From assembly GCF_001696715.1 (NCBI RefSeq), contig NZ_MBFM01000005.1:218307-276669 (forward strand): a stretch of 58,363 nt of DNA, given 5' to 3'. Numbering within the stretch: the first letter of the stretch is position 1; the number at the start of each line of letters is the position of its first letter. The DNA comes from Thauera phenolivorans (GTDB lineage: Bacteria; Pseudomonadota; Gammaproteobacteria; Burkholderiales; Rhodocyclaceae). Shown here piece after piece: positions 58,223 to 58,363 of the stretch. The translations under genes were made by a program, and so were the position numbers. The notes under the pieces were generated by a model. The model made no database searches, was not told where the DNA came from, and was given only the letters and a program-made list of their open reading frames with translations.

Positions 58223-58363
58223 ATGGCAATCGATTCCCGCGACCTGGACGAGAGCGGCCTGGTGATCGGGGCGTCGCCCGAACGCTTCCGCGCGGTGGCG
58301 ATGCCCTTGCTGTTCGACCATCTGAATGCCCAGTGCGAGGGCACGATCGCGGTCAATCGCCAG
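58223..58363 (+). CDS. Partial gene, possible PAS-containing regulator (3' end missing)
   Basis: The gene starts at the ATG at 58223, with an AGAGG ribosome-binding site about 8 bases upstream, and leaves the window after 47 codons. The visible MAIDSRDLDESGLVIGASPE followed by LFDHLNAQCEGTIAVNRQ resembles the region leading into a PAS domain in sigma-54-dependent or other PAS-containing regulators. This is a weak resemblance. It is divergent from the GGDEF-EAL gene with a 161-base gap. Confidence 0.45.
   Translation, partial: MAIDSRDLDESGLVIGASPERFRAVAMPLLFDHLNAQCEGTIAVNRQ

Noticed and set aside
52483-58356. Single minus-strand open frame of about 1957 codons
   Set aside because: The open frame continues upstream of the GTG at 55371 only because GC-rich DNA lacks stops; that part is an out-of-frame shadow of the GGDEF-EAL gene, with Arg/Pro/Ala-rich nonsense sequence.

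Overview
The window is GC-rich DNA, densely packed with genes on both strands. It holds about 46 protein-coding genes that I can support, several regulatory sites and a small REP repeat family. No rRNA, tRNA, CRISPR array, integrase, IS element or prophage was seen. The gene content (a phasin, two TRAP transporters, an RND efflux operon, a surface-lipoprotein exporter, GTG/TTG starts and extreme third-position GC) suggests a free-living betaproteobacterium of the Rhodocyclales/Zoogloeaceae type, such as Thauera or Azoarcus. That placement is inference from protein style; no marker gene is present.

Layout. 1-9.1 kb: end of a ClsB-type cardiolipin synthase, a 69-aa conserved-looking small protein, a YdjM-type membrane protein, a FrnE/DsbA-like oxidoreductase, the phasin phaP with its promoter, a J-domain protein, a Lon-like AAA protease, a thioredoxin-fold protein and an alpha/beta hydrolase. 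9.2-12.2 kb: first TRAP transporter (P-Q-M order). 12.3-13.1 kb: an Arg/Asp-rich lipoprotein. 13.1-19.7 kb: divergent TetR regulator and a three-gene AcrA-AcrB-OprM-type efflux operon around a 30-bp operator. 19.7-23.6 kb: a COG0523 metallochaperone GTPase, a nitronate-monooxygenase-like enzyme, a REP cluster, a CBS-pair protein and an adenine-deaminase-type enzyme. 23.7-25.9 kb: a TbpB-like surface lipoprotein followed by its presumed Slam exporter (type XI secretion), with an intrinsic terminator lying inside the first Slam codons. 26.2-30.8 kb: a DUF2868/DUF3482 membrane protein-GTPase pair and a NERD-helicase. 31-36.8 kb: CBS, RlpA-like and Sel1-like small genes, then DUF188-esterase-ModB-ModC and a LOG-family protein. 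37-39.8 kb: second TRAP transporter.

39.9-46.9 kb (minus strand) is the most unusual segment. A SLOG-like protein, a stand-alone metacaspase and an 1849-aa protein with two serine-hydrolase folds, a CHAT protease domain and a C-terminal helical region lie in one directional cassette. It has the logic of a sensor-protease-effector conflict or cell-death system, and I rank it as the best candidate for an undescribed system. An AraC regulator and another alpha/beta hydrolase lie directly upstream on the same strand.

48.9-58.4 kb: a TTC38-like TPR protein, a UvrD-family helicase, a fused ACP / fatty-acyl-AMP ligase / acyltransferase, a LytS-type 5TM-PAS-PAS-GGDEF-EAL protein, and the start of a gene that runs off the end. 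Starts were chosen by family alignment memory, ribosome-binding sites and overlaps. No database search was possible.
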